Positions 7,412-15,078 of a stretch of DNA of 31,139 nucleotides are shown one piece after another. The translations under genes were made by a program, and so were the position numbers. Under the pieces are notes generated by a model, which was given only the letters and a program-made list of their open reading frames with translations, did not search any database and had not been told where the DNA came from. The stretch is from contig SOJY01000063.1 in NCBI GenBank assembly GCA_004376385.1, forward strand, positions 1 to 31,139, written 5' to 3'. Source of the stretch: Candidatus Bathyarchaeum sp. Its GTDB lineage: Archaea > Thermoproteota > Bathyarchaeia > Bathyarchaeales > Bathyarchaeaceae. The stretch's first letter is position 1, and every line of letters begins with the position of its first letter.

Positions 7412-7588
7412 GTGAAAAAAGCCAACTGTCCCGATTGCGACGCGGAAATAGAAGTCCCAAATGACGTCATGAAAGGAGAGATTCTGAGCTGCCCAAGCTG
7501 CGGTCTTGAACTAGAAGTGACTGAAAACAAGGGAGATTCTGTGGAGCTAAAAGAATTAGGAATTGAAGGGGAAGACTGGGGAGAATAG
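7412..7588 (+). CDS. lysW: LysW, amino-group carrier protein for lysine (and possibly arginine) synthesis
   Basis: 58 aa acidic carrier. Its C-terminal Glu side chain is conjugated to the alpha-amino group of 2-aminoadipate and shields it through the next steps. An N-terminal zinc ribbon has two CxxC pairs (CPDC about residues 6-9, CPSC about 27-30), and the protein ends in the invariant EDWGE. The frame is open to a GTG at 7403, but that codon lies inside the GAGGTG ribosome site; the GTG at 7412, 6 nt after the site, is the better start. First gene of lysWXYZJK, separated from lysX by 109 bp containing a hairpin and T-rich tract that may limit read-through, so that the carrier outnumbers its enzymes. 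Confidence 0.95.
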   Translation: MKKANCPDCDAEIEVPNDVMKGEILSCPSCGLELEVTENKGDSVELKELGIEGEDWGE

Positions 7589-7618
7589 GTTCCCCTCATC
7601 ATTTTCTTTTTATTGTTT
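7578..7618 (+). terminator. Hairpin plus T-rich tract after lysW (possible partial terminator)
   Basis: GGGGA (7578-7582) and TCCCC (7591-7595) can pair across an 8-nt loop, followed by a T-rich run at 7602-7618. The left arm is formed by the last codons of lysW (Trp-Gly-Glu). Archaeal termination depends mainly on the T-rich tract. Since lysX lies downstream on the same strand, partial termination is a reasonable reading. Confidence 0.45.
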
Positions 7619-7697
7619 ACATGCGAAACAAAAAAGAGGCAGACCGAGAAACATCTATGGATCATAAAACGTTTGAAGCAAGGATGTAAGAACAGAT

Positions 7698-8879
7698 ATG
7701 AGCATCGGAATTTTGTTTGAGAGCTCCGAAACCGACGAAAAAGGCATCAAAATGACTGCAGAAGAAATGGGAATAGACTTAACGTACATCCCCTTCCGCA
7801 AAGTTGCAATTCGTCTAGACAAAAACGGTTACAGCCTTCGAACCAAAGGAAAAGATTACACAAACATTCTCAAAGACATCACAGTAGTGTTAAACAGGGC
7901 ACAAAGCAAGAACCGCAGGCTCTTCGCAGCCAACATTCTGGAGGCTTTCGGTAAACACGTGATAAACCCTCAATGCGTAGAATACGCCTGCTTCAGCAAG
8001 TTGAGGACATTACTTCATTTTTGGAAGGCTGGAATTAGGATTCCTGACACAGTTTATGTTCCAGTTGATCCTAACGAAAAAACATTGGATGGACGGGAGG
8101 TACATAACGAGGAAGACATAGCTGACTTGATGCAGCAGGAACTTGACAATAACATTGTAATCAAACCGGACGCTGGAACTCATGGAAAAAGCGTTAAACT
8201 CGCTAAAGAACGTGAAGAACTATTAAGTATTATCAGGGAAGTTGAGCCCTCGATAATTAATCCTGTGGGTGTTCTCGCCCAAAATCTTGTCCAGAAATGG
8301 TTCTATGACCTGAGAATAATAGTCACTAAAGAGTATGGAAAACAGCCATACTGTTATCCCACAGCGTTAGCGCGAGCGGGATTCAAGGATTTCAGGACAA
8401 ACACTTTCTTGGGCAACATGGTTATTGGAGTAAATTTGCCTCAGCACATTAGAGATGTTTCAGCTAAATGTGGTGCAGCCATTGGCGGAGACAGCGAAGC
8501 CTATGTTTTGGCTTTTGATGCAATGGTTGATGTGGGCGACAACAAAATCGTTGACGACGAGTATCTTAAAGCAGAGTTTGATAAGCTTGAGCCTTCTTTT
8601 GATGCTGTGAAAAACGTTAAGCGGGATAAAACTAAGAGGACAAACTTTCCAGAATGGAACAAGAAACTGGAAGCGGCTTTTGAAGACTACAAGAACCAAG
8701 ATGCTTACTTGAACATCAAGAATGTTATCGAAGAGAACATGGAAAAGAACAAACAAAAAATCATGTTCCATGAAACTAATGCGTGTCCCGAATTTTGGGA
8801 ACAAACTAGATTGGCTGCTGGGATAGATTTGGCAGAGGCACTGCTTAAAGGAGCCCAGAGCATTATAGACTCTGAATAG
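7698..8879 (+). CDS. lysX: LysX-like ATP-grasp ligase (LysW-aminoadipate ligase), divergent with large insert
   Basis: 393 aa; canonical LysX/ArgX is about 280 aa. It would ligate the LysW C-terminal Glu to the amino group of 2-aminoadipate (possibly also glutamate) using ATP. RimK-type ATP-grasp features are LNRAQSKNRRLFAANIL (65-81), IVIKPDAGTHGKSVKL (153-168), DLRIIV (204-209) and the metal-site pair Asp274 (AFDAMVD) and Glu359-Thr-Asn361 (FHETNACPEF). In standard LysX the two metal strands are joined by a few residues; here residues about 279-354 form a Lys/Glu/Asp-rich insert between them. The usual TNTARGG specificity segment reads TNTFLGN (234-240). The gene lies directly between lysW and lysY, so it is the only ligase candidate. 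Function is confident from context and fold; substrate range is not. Confidence 0.82.
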   Translation: MSIGILFESSETDEKGIKMTAEEMGIDLTYIPFRKVAIRLDKNGYSLRTKGKDYTNILKDITVVLNRAQSKNRRLFAANILEAFGKHVINPQCVEYACFSKLRTLLHFWKAGIRIPDTVYVPVDPNEKTLDGREVHNEEDIADLMQQELDNNIVIKPDAGTHGKSVKLAKEREELLSIIREVEPSIINPVGVLAQNLVQKWFYDLRIIVTKEYGKQPYCYPTALARAGFKDFRTNTFLGNMVIGVNLPQHIRDVSAKCGAAIGGDSEAYVLAFDAMVDVGDNKIVDDEYLKAEFDKLEPSFDAVKNVKRDKTKRTNFPEWNKKLEAAFEDYKNQDAYLNIKNVIEENMEKNKQKIMFHETNACPEFWEQTRLAAGIDLAEALLKGAQSIIDSE

Positions 8880-8890
8880 AGGAGAACAAA

Positions 8891-9943
8891 ATGAGGGTTG
8901 GAGTAATTGGCGGCTCAGGATATGTGGGTGGAGAACTAGTAAGGCTGTTGCTTCCCCATCCAGAAGTTGAATTAACAACAGTAACATCCCGCGCAAACGC
9001 CGGAGAATTCCTCTTTACGGTTCACCCAAACCTCAGAGGAGCCACACAACTAAAATTCAGTCCCCCAGACATTTCCAACGTCACCAAAAACTGTGACTTA
9101 GTGTTTGCTGCGATGCCCCACGGCAAATCAGTGAACCTCGTTCCGCAACTCCTTGAAACAGGAGTAAAAGTCATCGACATGAGCGCAGATTACCGCCTGA
9201 ACAACCCCGACGATTACGACAAGTGGTATGGATGGAAGCACACTCATCCAGAACTGCTAAAGGAAGCAGTTTACGGTTTACCTGAGCTTCACCGCGAAGA
9301 AATCAAGAACGCAAAACTGATAGGCTGTCCGGGATGCATGTCCACAGCTACGATTCTGGGATTGGCGCCTCTCGTAAAGGCGGGTGTAATAGAGAAGAAC
9401 AGGATAGTGGCTGATGTGAAGATTGGTTCGTCTGGTGCAGGTCAAAAACCCACTGTTGCGTCTCATCATCCTGAAAGAGCTGGAGGCGTGAGACCCTACA
9501 AGGTAGTGGGGCACAGGCACCTAGCAGAGGTCGAACAAGAACTAAACCTGCTAACAGACGAAAAGGTAACAGTATCTTTCACACCCCACGCAGTCAACAT
9601 GATTCGCGGAATTCTTTCAACAATTCATGCTTTCCTCAAAAAACCCTTGACAACAAAGGATGTCTGGAAACTTTACCGCTCCCAGTATCAAAACGAACAT
9701 TTCATACGCTTTGTTAAATTCAAGAAGGGACCTTACCAGCTGCCAAACCCCAAAGTTACGATGGGAACAAACTATGTTGACATCGGCTTTGAGTTAGATC
9801 CTCGCGCAAAAAGGATAATCGTGTTTTCTGCGATTGATAACCTCATGAGGGGTGCGTCTGGTCAAGGTGTTCAGTGTATGAATGTTATGCTCGGTGTAGA
9901 CGAAACAACTGGGCTAGAATGTCAAGGTTATCATCCGATGTGA
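8891..9943 (+). CDS. lysY: LysW-aminoadipyl-6-phosphate reductase (LysY/ArgC)
   Basis: 350 aa NADPH-dependent semialdehyde dehydrogenase. It reduces the LysW-bound aminoadipyl phosphate to the semialdehyde; the homologous glutamyl step would serve arginine. It has a Rossmann GGSGYVGGEL near the N-terminus, catalytic Cys149 in GCPGCMST, and the GHRHLAEVEQE histidines (about 207-217). The ATG at 8891 follows GAGGAG by 6 nt and lies 11 bp after lysX. Length is normal for ArgC/LysY. Its stop codon is only 8 bp from the preferred lysZ start. Confidence 0.9.
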   Translation: MRVGVIGGSGYVGGELVRLLLPHPEVELTTVTSRANAGEFLFTVHPNLRGATQLKFSPPDISNVTKNCDLVFAAMPHGKSVNLVPQLLETGVKVIDMSADYRLNNPDDYDKWYGWKHTHPELLKEAVYGLPELHREEIKNAKLIGCPGCMSTATILGLAPLVKAGVIEKNRIVADVKIGSSGAGQKPTVASHHPERAGGVRPYKVVGHRHLAEVEQELNLLTDEKVTVSFTPHAVNMIRGILSTIHAFLKKPLTTKDVWKLYRSQYQNEHFIRFVKFKKGPYQLPNPKVTMGTNYVDIGFELDPRAKRIIVFSAIDNLMRGASGQGVQCMNVMLGVDETTGLECQGYHPM

Positions 9944-9951
9944 TAAAAAAG

Positions 9952-10758
9952 ATGCTGATTGTAGTTAAGGTTGGCGGGAGCATCCTCAAAGAGGTGCCGC
10001 CCGAAGTAGTAGCAGACATAAAGAATGTTCTTTCTGAACACCAGTTGGTTCTGGTTCATGGCGGAGGAAAAGGCGTCACAGAAATCGCCTCAAAACTAGG
10101 CAAGGAACAAAAGTTCGTGTTTTCGCCTACCGGCTTCCGCAGCAGATACACAGACAAGGAGACCATGGAAATCTTCACGATGGTTATGGCTGGACGAATC
10201 AACAAGAAACTCGTTTCAGCCCTACAGAAACAGGAGATACCGGTTGTGGGTCTCTCAGGCTTGGATGGCTATCTTTTGCGGGCAGAACGAAAGAAGCGTC
10301 TGGTTATAGTTGATGAGCGGGGAAGAAAACGGGTTATTGATGGCGGATACACAGGAAAAGTTCGCCAAGTTAACGCTTCTTTGCTACAGCTATTACTGGA
10401 GAACGGTTATGTACCGCTGGTTTCTCCGATTGCGGTGAGCGAGGAGTTTGAGCCGCTAAACGTGGATGCTGACCGGACCGCAGCCAATATCGCTGGGGCT
10501 TTGAATGCAGATAAGCTGATTCTGTTGACTGATGTAGAAGGCTTAAAGTTGGATGGCAAGCTGGTGTCGAAGCTGTCTGTTTCTGAGGTTGAGACTGCTC
10601 TTCCAAAGATTGGAGGCGGCATGATTACCAAGGTTTACGCTGCCAAAGAAGCTTTGAATCAGGGTGTTGGCGAAGTGGTTATCGGTTCTGGCGTCAGGAA
10701 GAATCCGATTTCTTCGGCTCTAAAACATGTAGGTGGTACGGTGATAAGCCGTGAATGA
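9952..10758 (+). CDS. lysZ: LysW-aminoadipate kinase (LysZ/ArgB family)
   Basis: 268 aa amino-acid kinase. It phosphorylates the side-chain carboxylate of LysW-aminoadipate. Motifs are VVKVGGSIL (4-12), LVLVHGGGKGVTEIA, GFRSRYTDKETMEIF, TAANIAGALNADKLILLTDVEGL and GGGMITKVYAAKEAL. The SRYTD.ET block resembles LysZ rather than the RVTD of bacterial ArgB. The frame is open well into lysY, but ATG 9952 gives the family N-terminus directly. A GTG at 9940 overlapping the lysY stop (GTGA) is an alternative start implying coupling. Confidence 0.9.
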   Translation: MLIVVKVGGSILKEVPPEVVADIKNVLSEHQLVLVHGGGKGVTEIASKLGKEQKFVFSPTGFRSRYTDKETMEIFTMVMAGRINKKLVSALQKQEIPVVGLSGLDGYLLRAERKKRLVIVDERGRKRVIDGGYTGKVRQVNASLLQLLLENGYVPLVSPIAVSEEFEPLNVDADRTAANIAGALNADKLILLTDVEGLKLDGKLVSKLSVSEVETALPKIGGGMITKVYAAKEALNQGVGEVVIGSGVRKNPISSALKHVGGTVISRE

Positions 10759-11935
10759 AAAACAGATAGTTGAACTTGAAGAAAAAATTATGGCAAACAC
10801 CTTCGCTAAACGAGGCCTTGTTATCACACGGGGCAAGGGAGCCCTAGTTTGGGACATCAACGGCAAAGAGTATATAGACTGCACAGGCAGCTACGGAGTC
10901 GCTGTTGTTGGTCACTGTCACCCAAGAGTTGTGGAGGCGGTGCAGAGGCAAGTGGAAACGCTCATTGCATGTCACGCATCATTCTATAACGATGCCCGAT
11001 CAGAGCTTCTAGAGAAGCTTATCGGTATAGCTCCTAAGGGATTGGACAGGGTTTTTCTTTCTAACAGCGGCGCTGAATCAGTTGAGTGCGCCATCAAGTT
11101 GGCTAGGAAATATTCGGGTAAACATGAGATGATTGCCATGGTGGGGGCGTTTCACGGTAAGACAATGGGTGCCCTTTCTGCAACTTGGAAAAAGAAGTAT
11201 CGGGCTCCTTTCATGCCTTTGGTTCCGGGCTTCAAGCATGTTCCTCCAAACAATCTTGAAAAGGTGAAAGAGGCGATTACGGATAAGACGGCTGCGGTTC
11301 TTGTGGAACCTATTCGTGGAGAGAGCGGAGTCAGAGTTAATTCGGATGATTTTCTTCCTGGACTGCGGGAAATCTGTGACGAGAAAGATGTTCTGCTAAT
11401 CTTTGATGAGGTGCAGACTGGTTTTGGTCGCACAGGAAAAGTTTTCGCCTGTGAACACTGGAATGTGGTTCCTGACATTATGTGTCTTGCGAAGTCTGTT
11501 GCTGGCGGTTTGCCTATGGGAGCAACGTTTGCGAGGGAAGATGTTATGGCGGCTTTCAAGCGTGGAGAGCATTCTAGCACGTTTAGTGGTAATCCTTTGG
11601 TTTGTGCTGCGGCGAGTGCTGCAATAGATGTGCTAATCGAAGAGAAACTTCCCGAGCGGGCGGCGACCAATGGAAATTACTTCAAGGGCAAGCTAGAAGC
11701 TTTAGCTGAGAAGCATAGGATTGTCAGGGAGGTTCGCGGTTTGGGTCTCATGCTTGGGGTGGAGATGCGGTTTGACGTTTACAATATACTGCTTGATTGC
11801 ATGGAGCAAGGCGTTCTTGTTTTGGATGCTGGAAGGAATGTTGTAAGGTTTCTGCCGCCGCTGGTTATCGAGAAGGAGCAGATCGACAAGGTAGTTAAGG
11901 CTCTGGATGCGGCTATGGAGAAGGAGAACAAATGA
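10751..11935 (+). CDS. lysJ: LysW-lysine/ornithine aminotransferase (LysJ/ArgD family)
   Basis: 394 aa class III PLP aminotransferase. It transfers an amino group from glutamate to the LysW-bound semialdehyde, giving LysW-lysine. Visible marks are SNSGAES (104-110), AFHGKTMGALS, Asp219-Glu220 in IFDEVQTGFGRTG, and the Schiff-base Lys248 in LAKSVAGGLPMG. It starts at a GTG that overlaps the lysZ stop by 8 bp, and its own stop overlaps lysK by 4 bp, so translation is probably coupled along lysZJK. Acetylornithine aminotransferase is the homologous alternative; in TACK archaea one enzyme often serves both pathways. Confidence 0.9.
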   Translation: MNEKQIVELEEKIMANTFAKRGLVITRGKGALVWDINGKEYIDCTGSYGVAVVGHCHPRVVEAVQRQVETLIACHASFYNDARSELLEKLIGIAPKGLDRVFLSNSGAESVECAIKLARKYSGKHEMIAMVGAFHGKTMGALSATWKKKYRAPFMPLVPGFKHVPPNNLEKVKEAITDKTAAVLVEPIRGESGVRVNSDDFLPGLREICDEKDVLLIFDEVQTGFGRTGKVFACEHWNVVPDIMCLAKSVAGGLPMGATFAREDVMAAFKRGEHSSTFSGNPLVCAAASAAIDVLIEEKLPERAATNGNYFKGKLEALAEKHRIVREVRGLGLMLGVEMRFDVYNILLDCMEQGVLVLDAGRNVVRFLPPLVIEKEQIDKVVKALDAAMEKENK

Positions 11936-13059
11936 GCGACTACGCAGTTGATCTGTTGACGCGTATTGTAAAGATTTACAGTCCGTCAGGCAAGGAAGAG
12001 GAGATTTCCTTGTTCTTGGTTGATGAGATGACGAAGCTTGGTTTTCGTGTTCACATGGACAAAGTTGGAAATGTGATAGGTGAAGTTGGTGAGGGCTCTC
12101 CTGTTATTTTGTTGTGTGGACACATGGACACTGTTGAAGGAGAGATTCCTGTCCGTGTTGAGGATGGACAATTGTATGGTAGGGGCTCGGTGGATGCGAA
12201 GGGTCCTTTGGCTGCTATGATTGTTGCTGCTTCCAAGTTTGTGAATGGCGGTTTTCCGGGTAAGATTCTTGTTGTTGGAGTGGTTGATGAGGAGAAGGGA
12301 GGAACAGGGATTCAGCATTTTGTTGAGGAAGGAATTCAGCCTGATTACGCCATTTTTGGTGAGCCGAGCGGCTTGGAGAAGATTGTTTTCGGTTATAAGG
12401 GTATTTTAACTGTGAAGCTTACTGTTGAGACGCCTTCGGGTCATTCTGCTGCTCCTTGGCTGTTTGACAACGCGATTGAGAAGGCTATGGAGTTTTGGAG
12501 GCAGATTCGTAAGCTCCATTTGCGTGAAGAGAAGCTGAAGAGCCGCTTCTACTCGATTACTTCATGTTTGACTGGGATTAAGGGCGGCAACAGTTCTGCT
12601 TCGTTTATTCCGTCTCATTGTGAGATTCTTGTTCAGTTGCGTATTCCGCCTCAGCTTACTCCCGAGCAAGTGTTTGATGAGGTGAAACGAAAGATTGACA
12701 GGTACAAGGCAACTAACCCGAAGGTTACGGTTAGTGTGGATATGGTGGATGTTGCTAAAGCCTATGAAGCTGACCGCAGATCAGTTATTGTCCGTGCTTT
12801 GGCTTGGGGCATAAGAAAGACGACACTGAATTATGCTTCTTTTTCGCGGAAGACGGGAACGGGCGACATGAATGTTCTTGGTAATGTATTGAAGATTCCG
12901 GTGGTTACATATGGACCAGGAGACTCACGGCTAGACCACACACCCAACGAGCATATTGACATCCAAGAATACTTGGATAGCATAGAGGTACTAAAAAAAG
13001 TGTTAACAAAGTTGCCTGACTTCGTAAAAAGGCAACAGACCAAGAAAACAAACAAGTGA
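11932..13059 (+). CDS. lysK: LysW-lysine hydrolase (LysK, M20 metallopeptidase)
   Basis: 375 aa zinc amidohydrolase of the ArgE/DapE/M20 family. It releases lysine (possibly also ornithine) from the LysW carrier. Metal and catalytic residues are His64 and Asp66 (GHMDT), Asp88 (GSVDAKGP), Glu120/Glu121 (GVVDEEKGG), Glu144 (GEPSG) and the C-terminal His in RLDHTPNEHI. The lid/dimerisation domain lies between about residues 165 and 275. Last gene of the operon, joined to lysJ by an ATGA overlap and followed by a hairpin with a T-run. Confidence 0.9.
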   Translation: MSDYAVDLLTRIVKIYSPSGKEEEISLFLVDEMTKLGFRVHMDKVGNVIGEVGEGSPVILLCGHMDTVEGEIPVRVEDGQLYGRGSVDAKGPLAAMIVAASKFVNGGFPGKILVVGVVDEEKGGTGIQHFVEEGIQPDYAIFGEPSGLEKIVFGYKGILTVKLTVETPSGHSAAPWLFDNAIEKAMEFWRQIRKLHLREEKLKSRFYSITSCLTGIKGGNSSASFIPSHCEILVQLRIPPQLTPEQVFDEVKRKIDRYKATNPKVTVSVDMVDVAKAYEADRRSVIVRALAWGIRKTTLNYASFSRKTGTGDMNVLGNVLKIPVVTYGPGDSRLDHTPNEHIDIQEYLDSIEVLKKVLTKLPDFVKRQQTKKTNK

Positions 13060-13080
13060 GCAATAACAGATTTTTTGCTC
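13058..13080 (+). terminator. Terminator of the lysine operon
   Basis: GAGCAA (13058-13063) and TTGCTC (13075-13080) form perfect 6-bp arms beginning at the lysK stop codon, and a T6 run (13071-13076) lies in the right part. The next gene is convergent, so an end signal is expected here. Confidence 0.55.
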
Positions 13081-13100
13081 TTCACAAAGTTGGTTTGTGT

Positions 13101-13511
13101 TTAGTGGCGGTATGTTGGCAGTCTGATTAGGTGTATTGTTACTGCAGTTGCGACTGCGAATAGAATCAGAGCTATCCATATGTTTAGTATGAGAATGGCA
13201 GAGATGCTTATTGTTATCCATAAGGTTGTTATTGCGAATAGTTTTGTTTTCAGTGGGATGCCTTTACCTTCTTTGTAGTTTCGGATGTATTTTCCGAAAT
13301 ACTTGTTGTTTAGCATCCAGTGGGTCATCCGTTCTGAGCTTCTGCAGTAGCAAGCTAAGGCAAGCAACAATAGAGGTGTGGTTGGCAAAAGAGGTAATAC
13401 TATAAAGATAGCCCCAAGTACAAGAAAAACGGTGCCGGCGACAAAGAAGAGTGCGCGACCAATTTTTTGGCTGGTTTTTGTTTCTTTGGTTGTTTCGGGT
13501 TCTTGTTGCAT
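13101..13511 (-). CDS. DUF454/YbaN-family inner membrane protein
   Basis: 136 aa. A polar N-terminus of about 20 residues precedes a long hydrophobic hairpin (about 22-52), the family signature PLLPTTPLLLLALACYCRSS (described; about 40-60), HWMLNNKYFGKYIRNYKEGKGIPLKTK (about 64-90), then two more membrane segments (about 91-130). This matches the DUF454 (PF04304) family of small membrane proteins of unknown function. The ATG at 13511 lies about 29 bp from a TATA-like TATTTTAATA, so the transcript may be leaderless. Its link to neighbours is unclear; it is convergent with lysK. Confidence 0.8.
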   Translation of the reverse strand: MQQEPETTKETKTSQKIGRALFFVAGTVFLVLGAIFIVLPLLPTTPLLLLALACYCRSSERMTHWMLNNKYFGKYIRNYKEGKGIPLKTKLFAITTLWITISISAILILNIWIALILFAVATAVTIHLIRLPTYRH

Positions 13512-13535
13512 ATCCAGAAGGAATGACGGTAACAG

Positions 13536-13545
13536 TATTAAAATA
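13536..13545 (-). promoter_or_regulatory. Probable TATA box of the DUF454 gene
   Basis: TATTTTAATA on the minus strand is centred about 29 bp before the ATG at 13511 with no Shine-Dalgarno site between, which fits leaderless initiation. A 10-bp direct repeat AAATATTTGC at 13541-13550 and 13572-13581 overlaps and extends upstream of it. Confidence 0.5.
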
Positions 13546-13591
13546 TTTGCTCTTTACGCGGAAAAAACCTGAAATATTTGCGAAATTCGTG

Positions 13592-13597
13592 AAAAAA
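13592..13597 (-). terminator. T6 terminator after the second Lrp gene
   Basis: On the minus strand a TTTTTT run follows the stop codon of the Lrp-family gene by about 8 nt, as expected for archaeal T-tract termination. A second T6 run lies at about 13562-13567. Confidence 0.45.
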
Positions 13598-13605
13598 GGG
13601 GTAAT

Positions 13606-14055
13606 CTATAGGTCGAATGAGGTTTTGATCTTTATGAGACGCGTGGCTGCAGAAAGCGACACTTCCCTGACTCCCGGCATCATTTCGACTCTTTTTCTGA
13701 GGTCGCTTAGGTGCTCCAGATCGTGCGCATGAACCACTGCCACGATGTTGTATTCGCCGGTGTTCTGGAAAACGTGATAGGCTTCGGTTAAGTCGCTTAT
13801 TTGCTCGGACGTTTTTTCGAAGTGGTCAGGAGCTATCTTGACCATCAGTATGCCTGTTGTAGAGTATCCGATCTTTTTGGGATTAAGCAACACCGTGAAT
13901 TTGTTGATGATGCCATTGTCGATTAAGTTTTTGACGCGGTATCTTACTGTAGCCTCGCTGATTCCCAACTCGTTGGCTATATGCGTGTAAGAAGTTCTTG
14001 AATTCTCCTGAAGCAAATTCAAGATTCTCCTGTCCTTATCATCCAACCGAAACAC
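13606..14055 (-). CDS. Lrp/AsnC-family transcriptional regulator
   Basis: 149 aa from the GTG at 14055. The helix-turn-helix is SYTHIANELGISEATVRYRVKNLI (about residues 22-45) and the RAM effector domain follows (GILMVKIAPD, VFQNTGEYNIVAVVHA, GVREVSLSAATRLIK). The open frame runs to 14091, but the first 12 residues are Cys/Trp/Leu-rich and non-homologous, and a GGTGG site stands 9 nt before the GTG at 14055. It diverges from pheA and faces the aromatic operon, so aromatic amino acids are plausible effectors and pheA plus its own gene plausible targets. That is inference from position. Confidence 0.82.
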   Translation of the reverse strand: MFRLDDKDRRILNLLQENSRTSYTHIANELGISEATVRYRVKNLIDNGIINKFTVLLNPKKIGYSTTGILMVKIAPDHFEKTSEQISDLTEAYHVFQNTGEYNIVAVVHAHDLEHLSDLRKRVEMMPGVREVSLSAATRLIKIKTSFDL

Positions 14056-14090
14056 CAACAACACCCACCATAGACAACAACAAAAAAACA

Positions 14091-14099
14091 TTTATTACT
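14091..14099 (-). promoter_or_regulatory. Probable TATA box of the second Lrp gene
   Basis: TAATAAATG on the minus strand lies about 40 bp before the GTG at 14055, giving a predicted leader of about 14 nt that contains the GGTGG site. Confidence 0.4.
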
Positions 14100-14128
14100 A
14101 TCGCACAAACCACAAACTACTGTTCAAA

Positions 14129-14153
14129 TTTTCCTGTTCAACACTTTGGAAAA
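14129..14153. promoter_or_regulatory. Dyad TTTTCC-N13-GGAAAA in the lrp-pheA intergenic region
   Basis: Six-base arms TTTTCC (14129-14134) and GGAAAA (14148-14153) lie midway between the divergent lrp and pheA promoters. A second small dyad, CTGG-N9-CCAG, lies at about 14166-14182. Position suggests an operator shared by both genes; AT-rich arms could arise by chance. Confidence 0.3.
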
Positions 14154-14195
14154 CATCGTAATTTGCTGGAAACCTTGCCAGTTTTTGTGGTAAAG

Positions 14196-14205
14196 TGTTT
14201 TATTT
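14196..14205 (+). promoter_or_regulatory. Probable TATA box of pheA
   Basis: GTTTTATTTT is centred about 38 bp before the GTG at 14239, giving a short leader of about 12 nt. Confidence 0.4.
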
Positions 14206-14238
14206 TGGCTTTCATGTCAGATATTAGAATGGAATGGT

Positions 14239-15078
14239 GTGTTTGTGTTGCGGGTTGCTTTTCAGGGAGAACTTGGCGCTTATAGTGAGAGTGCAGTTTA
14301 CAGTTTTTTTGGTCAGTCTGCTGAGGTGAAGCCCTGCAAAAGCTTTGGTGATGTCTTCGAAAGTGTCAAAACTGGAGACGTAGATTATGGGGTTGTTCCC
14401 ATCGAAAACTCTATCGAGGGCAGCGTAAACCGCACCTACGACCTCTTCCTAGAATATGATCTGAAAGTCTGCGGCGAAATAATCATCAGAATCAGTCACT
14501 GCCTCATAGCCCACAAAGGAACCAGCATAGACTCGATCAAAAACGTCTATAGCCATCCCCAAGCCTTAGCACAATGTAGAAAATTTCTAGAACAGCATAA
14601 GCTCAAGGCAATCTCTACTTTTGATACTGCAGGCAGCGTAAAGATGATTAAAGAAGAAAACATGATGGACGCCGCAGCAATAGCCAGCGAAAGAGCCGCC
14701 CAAATCTACGACATGACCATACTCGCAAAAGAGATAGAGGACATCAAAAACAACTCCACCAGATTCTTTGTCCTAGACAAGCAGGACTCGTCCTATTCTG
14801 GAGAAGACAAAACATCCATAATTTTTGCAACCAAATCGATTCCCGGGGCATTATACAAGATATTGGGAGAGTTTGCTGACAGAAACATAAACCTAAGCAA
14901 GATAGAGTCTAGACCCACCAAGCAGACTCCATGGGAGTACCACTTCTATCTAGATTTTGAGGGGCACAGAACCGAAACAAAATGCCAAGAAGCCCTAGAA
15001 AGCATCAAAGACAAAACAATCTTTGTAAAAATCTTGGGCTCCTACAAGGCAGCCAAAAAACCCAACTTCAAACTCTAG
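14239..15078 (+). CDS. pheA: Prephenate dehydratase with ACT domain
   Basis: 279 aa. It converts prephenate to phenylpyruvate for phenylalanine. The catalytic domain covers residues about 4-185 with AFQGELGAYSE, VVPIENSIEGSVN, HPQALAQCR and the NNSTRFFVL motif that carries the catalytic Thr. The C-terminal ACT domain (about 195-270) keeps the GALYKILGEFADRNINLSKIESRP pattern, expected to bind phenylalanine for feedback inhibition. No fused chorismate mutase is present; a separate mutase is encoded in the facing operon. A GTG start at 14239 is used; another GTG two codons later is equally possible. It is convergent with tyrA and overlaps it by 4 bp. Confidence 0.92.
   Translation: MFVLRVAFQGELGAYSESAVYSFFGQSAEVKPCKSFGDVFESVKTGDVDYGVVPIENSIEGSVNRTYDLFLEYDLKVCGEIIIRISHCLIAHKGTSIDSIKNVYSHPQALAQCRKFLEQHKLKAISTFDTAGSVKMIKEENMMDAAAIASERAAQIYDMTILAKEIEDIKNNSTRFFVLDKQDSSYSGEDKTSIIFATKSIPGALYKILGEFADRNINLSKIESRPTKQTPWEYHFYLDFEGHRTETKCQEALESIKDKTIFVKILGSYKAAKKPNFKL

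Noticed and set aside
7621..7689. 22-codon frame (ATG CGA AAC ...) between lysW and lysX
   Set aside because: No ribosome site, no TATA box at leaderless distance, and unremarkable Lys/Glu-rich content. Likely spacer; kept out of the annotation.
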